Assembly (NCBI GenBank): GCA_045634445.1
Contig: JAZRAG010000039.1
Span: forward strand, 1-6,712
Length of the DNA: 6,712 nt
Reading direction: 5' to 3'
DNA from: Spyradenecus sp045634445
Lineage (GTDB): Bacteria > Verrucomicrobiota > Kiritimatiellia > RFP12 > DVOR01
The position numbers and the translations under genes were made by a program. A model generated the notes under the pieces. The model saw nothing but the letters and a program-made list of their open reading frames with translations, was not told the origin of the DNA and searched no databases. Below are positions 6,028-6,712 of this stretch, in pieces. Positions within the stretch are counted from its first letter, which is position 1. Every line of letters starts with the position of its first letter.

Positions 6028-6063
6028 CGCATGCGCGTGCAACCTCAAACGTGACGTCTTCAC
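5971..6063 (-). CDS. Possible 30-residue leader peptide
   Basis: A GTG at 6063 preceded by AGGA at 7-nt spacing opens a 30-codon frame. It starts VKTSRLRLHAHACFLL and ends TGLLQPLSKH, and the TGA stop (5973-5971) falls within the 3' arm of the terminator. Eight of the 30 residues are leucine. A ribosome paused within it would cover the terminator's 5' arm. A GTG start and short length make this weak on its own; its position in the attenuator is the main support. Confidence 0.3.
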   Translation of the reverse strand: MKTSRLRLHAHACFLLQCLFTGLLQPLSKH

Positions 6064-6147
6064 CGAAACTTCCTACATTTCTTTCGACGTACCGTTTGCG
6101 TTACCGCAAAAAGATAAATACTATGGCTCATCCCATAGCGTGCAACC

Positions 6148-6177
6148 ATTGTAGTACACTAAGGGGTGAATTGGCAA
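6148..6177 (-). promoter_or_regulatory. Sigma70-type promoter of the structured leader
   Basis: TTGCCA (-35, 6177-6172) and TACAAT (-10, 6153-6148) on the minus strand are separated by 18 bp, each matching 5 of 6 consensus bases. Transcription would start near 6141 and enter the leader. It lies only ~20 bp from the end of repeat R3. Confidence 0.65.
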
Positions 6178-6196
6178 GTGAAAAGAAAGCCATTCA

Positions 6197-6410
6197 TTTC
6201 AGTCCTTCGGCCCTTCGTACTATTTTCTAAAGTTTTCTAGACAGGGCTAAAAAGTCCACGTGTGAAATTGTACTGGTTAAATTTTGCACGGATAATACAG
6301 TTGTGCTATTTTTAACCTAAAATACCCACCCTGAAATATTCAAGATAAGTGATTGCAAATGAATCAGTTACGGCTAGGCAAATCGCGTGCACAGCAGTGA
6401 AGCGTTGGGA
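6197..6410 (+). mobile_element. MITE-like repeat copy R3 (shorter, older copy)
   Basis: Bases 6197-6258 match the reverse complement of the R2 right end closely (TTTCAGTCCTTCGGCCC against TTTCACTTCTTCGGCCC, then CTTCGTACTATTTTCTAAAG). Bases 6264-6290 and 6326-6410 match the rest, including the hairpin (6345-6371) and GGCTAGGCAAAT near the right end. It lacks the ~65-bp unit of R2, its two ends no longer form a good inverted repeat, and no target duplication is seen, so its outer limits are approximate. It shares 47 identical bases with R1. Confidence 0.78.
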
Positions 6411-6538
6411 TTTCGTATTTTCTTTTTCTTAACAGTTCTTATGTGAAATCATGTTTTGAATGTCCACGCTAACGATAATCTAACACTTTTTAGTCAAAAA
6501 CCGCCCTTTTGTAACAAGTACCACACCCCTACATATGG

Positions 6539-6544
6539 TACAAT
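6539..6544 (+). promoter_or_regulatory. Possible -10 element of the antiporter gene
   Basis: TACAAT precedes the ATG at 6583 by 38 bp. No convincing -35 is found at 16-18 bp; TTGTAA at 6509 is 24 bp away. If real, transcription starts near 6551 and excludes the alternative ATG at 6535. Confidence 0.25.
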
Positions 6545-6582
6545 CTCATTATGTAAGTGAACCCATCATCACGGATTTTGCC

Positions 6583-6712
6583 ATGCCAGAAACGTTCTCC
6601 TTCTTTGCAGATCTCAGCATCACCATCGCAGTTGCTGCAGCAGTTGGCATCATCTTCTCTCGCTATAACCTTCCGCTTACGGTTGGTTATATCTTAGCAG
6701 GCGTCATTATTG
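6583..6712 (+). CDS. Kef/CPA2-type cation:proton antiporter, N-terminal end (3' end outside window)
   Basis: The 43 visible codons read MPETFSFFADLSITIAVAAA, then VGIIFSRYNLPLTVGYILAG and VII. A first membrane helix followed by xRxNLPLTVGYILAGVxxG is the usual opening of the monovalent cation:proton antiporter-2 family (KefB/KefC and relatives), inner-membrane proteins exchanging K+ or Na+ for H+. An in-frame ATG at 6535 would add 16 residues, but family alignment and the possible -10 at 6539 favour 6583. No clear Shine-Dalgarno precedes either start. It is the first core-type gene after the island and reads away from it. Confidence 0.85.
   Translation, partial: MPETFSFFADLSITIAVAAAVGIIFSRYNLPLTVGYILAGVII

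Larger units (their letters stand above)
5955..6141 (-). ncRNA. Structured leader RNA or small RNA, ~187 nt, unknown family
   Basis: The ends are inferred from the promoter -10 at 6148-6153 and the terminator T-tract. Helices visible on the minus strand are: CUAUGG/CCAUAG (6138-6121); UUUGCG-GUAA-CGCAAA (6110-6095) with a GNRA tetraloop; a stem-loop from pairing of 6086-6097 with 6047-6058 (10 pairs, 2 mismatches, its outer bases competing with the previous helix), extended by CGAAA/UUUCG and capped by a 13-nt loop (6081-6069); CACGC/GCGUG around 6041-6028; and the terminator. It matches no riboswitch consensus I could test by eye (c-di-GMP-I, TPP, SAM, lysine, purine, cobalamin). It may be the cis leader of the downstream gene or an independent small RNA. 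Confidence 0.55.

Noticed and set aside
5627..6028. Longer version of the frameshifted gene from the GTG at 6028
   Set aside because: The extra N-terminus would be read through the terminator hairpin and T-tract, and a better ATG with GGAG sits at 5905.
5955..6141. c-di-GMP-I (GEMM) riboswitch suggested by CACGC and CGCAAA strings
   Set aside because: The order and the core motifs (such as CAGGGCAAACC) are absent; only short words match.
3104..6372. The repeated 47-bp sequence as a CRISPR repeat
   Set aside because: Copies are kilobases apart, in both orientations, with no regular spacers; they belong to the dispersed element.

Overview
The window joins two stretches of core genome around an accessory island of about 3.6 kb. 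The left end (1-2990) is GC-richer and housekeeping: the 3' part of a transketolase gene, then lysS (class II lysyl-tRNA synthetase) 11 bp downstream, closed by a strong intrinsic terminator. The right edge (6583-6712) is the start of a Kef/CPA2-type cation:proton antiporter on the + strand. Between them lies AT-richer DNA whose genes all read on the minus strand. The organism is a bacterium. The secreted BspA-type leucine-rich-repeat protein with an InlB-like repeat and the style of the LysS sequence suggest a host-associated member of the Verrucomicrobiota/Kiritimatiellota/Lentisphaerota group, but this is a low-confidence inference.

The main result is a small family of non-autonomous, MITE-like repeats with three copies here: R1 (about 3018-3188, + orientation), R2 (4296-4578, minus orientation) and R3 (about 6197-6410, + orientation). 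R2 is intact: 283 bp, perfect 12-bp terminal inverted repeats and a 6-bp target duplication, CCATGC. It lies inside a BspA-like gene. Removing R2 and one duplication rejoins the two fragments (5424-4525 and 4301-3609) in frame as one 508-residue secreted protein. R1 begins where a RhuM-family gene stops matching its family, so this family seems to have broken two genes. All three copies carry a hairpin of about 27 nt in which one base pair is changed by a compensatory double substitution between copies.

The second notable region is 5473-6177, minus strand. A good promoter (6148-6177) precedes a leader of about 190 nt with several small helices, a possible 30-codon leader ORF and a 13-bp terminator hairpin followed by a T-tract. 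The terminator's 3' arm can instead pair with a downstream sequence, which is the layout of an attenuator. Beyond it is an unrecognised gene (5905-5473) broken by a one-base frameshift at a run of eight A, and then the BspA-like gene 48 bp further on, ended by its own terminator (3552-3589). The three may form one regulated unit: leader, small protein, surface protein. No transposase, tRNA, rRNA or CRISPR array is visible.
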